Shown here one piece after another: positions 56,501 to 58,649 of a stretch of 58,649 nucleotides of DNA. The notes beneath the pieces are model-generated. The model had not been told where the DNA came from and ran no database searches. It saw only the letters and a list, made by a program, of their open reading frames with translations. Made by a program: the position numbers and the translations under genes. Positions within the stretch are counted from its first letter, which is position 1; the number at the start of each line of letters is the position of its first letter. The stretch is from the NCBI GenBank assembly GCA_011947345.1, contig JAAVTG010000905.1:1-58649 (forward strand). The letters run 5' to 3'. The stretch is from Phytophthora quininea. Lineage: Eukaryota; Oomycota; Peronosporomycetes; Peronosporales; Peronosporaceae.

Positions 56501-58569
56501 GCACGTCAAGACCTTCCTCTAACACATTCGTTGCCACCAAAAGTCGGATACGCCCTTGTCTGAATCGATCCAGGGTGGGCTTCTGCTCCTCCTCCCACGA
56601 CATCCCTTCGTACGAATTATGGCCGACAAATCGTGTGGGGTTTAACTCACGCAGCTCTTCCAGTGACTCCATCGCCTTGGCCAAAAGAATCGCTGTTTTG
56701 CGGCGTCGGACAAATACGATTGCCCGGGATTCGTGAGTAAAGCGCGAATTTCTGATGCAATCCGCCACCATACGCACGCGATTTGAAATCCTGGCCCCTC
56801 CAAAAGATTCTACTGGGAAGCTCGTCAGCGCTGGATGTAAAATGGCGTTGAATGACGACTCAACCAATTTAAGTGTACGAGCCCCTTTGGTGAACGCGAC
56901 ACCTTCAAGTCGTTGAACACGCAGACCAGCGCTTCAGCAACGAACCCAGGACCATGAATACTCAGGTTATAGAAGCTTGAAGCGACTTTCAGCAAGTGCT
57001 TAAGAATTAGCTCGAGGTCTGATGGCAGTCGCGCACTCTCCTCTGCTCTGTTCAACTCCACTTCATCGTTATTGTCTCGTACCCTTTTTCGAGCTTGTCC
57101 TTGCAACAGCCGCAGCTTTGCCATAAATTGAGATAGCTCCATGTCGTTGGTGTCGTAGTTGGTCTCGAATGGCATAACTTGCCCACTCATCAGGTTCGAT
57201 ATCTGGGTGTAGAATGACTGGACGTAATGCTTCAAACCACCACGCAGCCTACGTTCTTCTTCTGTCTCATTCACCGTCATCCATTTAGCCTCTTTCGGGA
57301 TAAAACTCCCCTCCAGATCAGCAGCAGCAATCGTGGGAGTGTTGATCACCCCGTTAAACACTTTGGCAAGCTTTTCCAACGCCATCTTACCTGACGTTTC
57401 ACGCACTGCCTCGCCGAAAGGCGAAGCCGTCAACGCAAGAATGTGTGGGCAATTTCGGGCGTCAATAGTTGCTAACTGTTTTAGGAGGTCGCAGTACGGG
57501 TGGCTCCCAGTGGCGTGGTGGGCTTCGTCAAATATCATCACGCTATAATCCGTGATCTTGGTCCGATTATTGAACAGCAGATTCAGAAAATACTGCGGAG
57601 TCACGACAAGAGCATTCTTGTCGCCATTGACATCAATTACAGGAGTCGTCGCCGCAGATCCACGTCCACGCTGTCCCGACATCTCAGCCACTTGGAAGTC
57701 GGACTCACGTCGAATATATGCCGCCTGCTGCGATACCAATGGCCCTGTCGGTACAAAAATACCACTAATTTGTTCGGGTTGAGATGTTTCATCTCTTCCA
57801 TCACTTTAATGGCCACAAGCGTCTTCCCACAACCTACCATCGCCAAGCATATCATTAAAAACAAGCTCCTCTCAATAAAACACACACACAATCCGTCGCA
57901 CCTGTTGGAAGGTACACGATTGTGTTCTCCAGCAGCGCCGATAGCGTCAGCTCCACTTGATACTGCCTCAACTTGGACATCCGCCCGCTTGGGGTGAAGT
58001 GGCTCTTGATCGTCTCCACCGTCGGCAGCACCACGGGGATCACAGGCTCCTCAACTTCTTCTTCGGGTACTCCGAGCGCATGAGTTCCTTGAGCAATTGG
58101 GTCTTCAAAGGCATCGCCAACTCCCTCAGCTGCGGTAAAATGGCCCCCATTTGCGTCCACGGATCCCTCCAAACCTCGGTTGCTTGTCCAGCACAATAAT
58201 GCAGTCCTTGGAGTTCAGTAGTAGTAGCGACACTGGAAATTCGTCCAAGAACCCTTCAGAGCCCACTTTGGTCTGGCAATTGCTGCAGAGCAGCTCGAAC
58301 GGCATGCGTTCGCGTTTAAACGCGTTTTGAGTGCGGATCTTGATGAAGTGGAGCTTGGGCACGACGTTTTCTCGACTACGAAGGATCCAGCTCTCGTCTG
58401 TCTGTTGGTTCCCTGTTTCGCGAGGTTCTTCTGTTAGGAAGCTCTTGATGAGCATCAAGTGAATGCCCGTGGCGTTCTCCAGCAGGAACGCGAGCTGCGA
58501 GTGACGCGCCACTTGCGCGTCGCAGTGGCGACAGACGATTCCCCACGCTTCGCCGTCGCTCGCGCCCAT
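50570..58569 (-). CDS. RDR1: RNA silencing protein: Zn domain-helicase-RdRP-nucleotidyltransferase fusion
   Basis: One minus-strand locus of about 2,600 codons, broken by one-base shifts. Order from ATG 58569: a Zn-binding domain (C13xxC16...C95xxC98); acidic linker; Dicer/RIG-I-type SF2 helicase with [20 protein letters not shown], a 68-base GT-AG intron (57901-57834) that restores Walker A as PTGCGKT, FDEAHHA, ALTASPF, and HELICc with [20 protein letters not shown] and SRGRARH; RdRP at 56230-53474 with [21 protein letters not shown] and the catalytic [14 protein letters not shown]; a Cid1/Trf4-like nucleotidyltransferase at 52893 with LVLFGSS and [19 protein letters not shown] and a PAP-associated-like part; and an uncharacterised tail. 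Several checked shifts lie at A or T homopolymers (57763, 56290, 53555), so the breaks look technical. Stop position is uncertain; the visible frame ends at 50570. Confidence 0.85.
50656..50668 (-). promoter_or_regulatory. possible heat shock element upstream of HSP70
   Basis: GAAGTTCTCGAAC contains the inverted TTC-NN-GAA arrangement (TTCTCGAA) of heat-shock-factor sites, with a third GAA one base too close. It lies about 175 bases upstream of the HSP70 ATG. Matching only two of the usual three units makes this tentative. Confidence 0.35.
50756..50845 (-). pseudogene. lactonase C-terminal fragment at the 3' end of the RdRP locus
   Basis: This minus-strand piece encodes [16 protein letters not shown]...YVAEKP and resembles the very end of the lactonase gene at 46150-46240 (LDADTGLLQYTGKSYD...YVAEF), at amino-acid and DNA level (shared blocks GCGACGTA and GCGTCCAGCTT). 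About half of 28 residues agree. It is in the last visible frame of the RdRP locus, so it may be fused to it or lie just beyond its true stop. Confidence 0.55.
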
Positions 58570-58649
58570 GAGAACGATCAGGGTGGGTCACGACGCAAAT
58601 TGAAGAGTGAGCCAACGGCAATGCGGATTCGAGGGTGATGGGCAACCTG

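Noticed and set aside
1..58649. CRISPR array, tRNA or rRNA genes
   Set aside because: No regularly spaced repeats, cloverleaf-like or rRNA-like segments noticed.

Overview
The window looks like a chromosomal piece of an oomycete, most likely Phytophthora or a close relative. The clues are compact, GC-rich genes with few short introns, two NLP (NPP1-type) secreted proteins, a receptor-like TKL kinase, trehalose-6-phosphate synthase with fused phosphatase domain, and an RNA-dependent RNA polymerase fused to a Dicer/RIG-I type helicase. There are no bacterial features, CRISPR arrays, rRNA or tRNA genes that I can see. Many genes change reading frame once or several times. Where I checked the bases, several breaks sit at short homopolymers, so sequencing or assembly indels are a better general explanation than mass pseudogenisation; the TE-derived and duplicated fragments are truly decayed.

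Left gene block (0.2-15.9 kb): two GT71-like mannosyltransferases flank a mitochondrial-type PP2C phosphatase, an unknown helical protein, a multi-pass membrane protein and a mitochondrial protein resembling mS45/Bot1. Then come ornithine decarboxylase and the TPR protein APC7 of the anaphase-promoting complex, both on the minus strand.

Mobile-element block (about 16-33 kb): a MULE transposon with FLYWCH-like zinc finger, DDE transposase, SWIM-like finger and a Ulp1-type protease; a Merlin/IS1016-type transposon with clear 51-bp terminal inverted repeats and 8-bp target duplication inserted in the end of a small acidic ORF; and a copia element interrupted by a gypsy fragment, followed by more gypsy debris. 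Broken copies of a secreted cysteine-containing ectodomain lie among them.

Right gene block (33-58.6 kb): the full receptor-like kinase bearing that ectodomain, an ER FKBP2-type prolyl isomerase with micro-exons, the G-alpha exchange factor RIC8, a TPS/TPP protein whose two catalytic sites both look altered, a tail-anchored protein, a decayed copy of the multi-pass membrane protein, two NLP genes around a secreted lactonase-like beta-propeller, and cytosolic HSP70. The last 8 kb is one long minus-strand coding locus. It carries, in order, a Zn-binding domain, a Dicer-type helicase, a DLDGD-type RdRP and a Cid1/Trf4-like nucleotidyltransferase. This is the same trio that forms the fission yeast RDRC complex from separate proteins, and it is the most interesting thing in the window.
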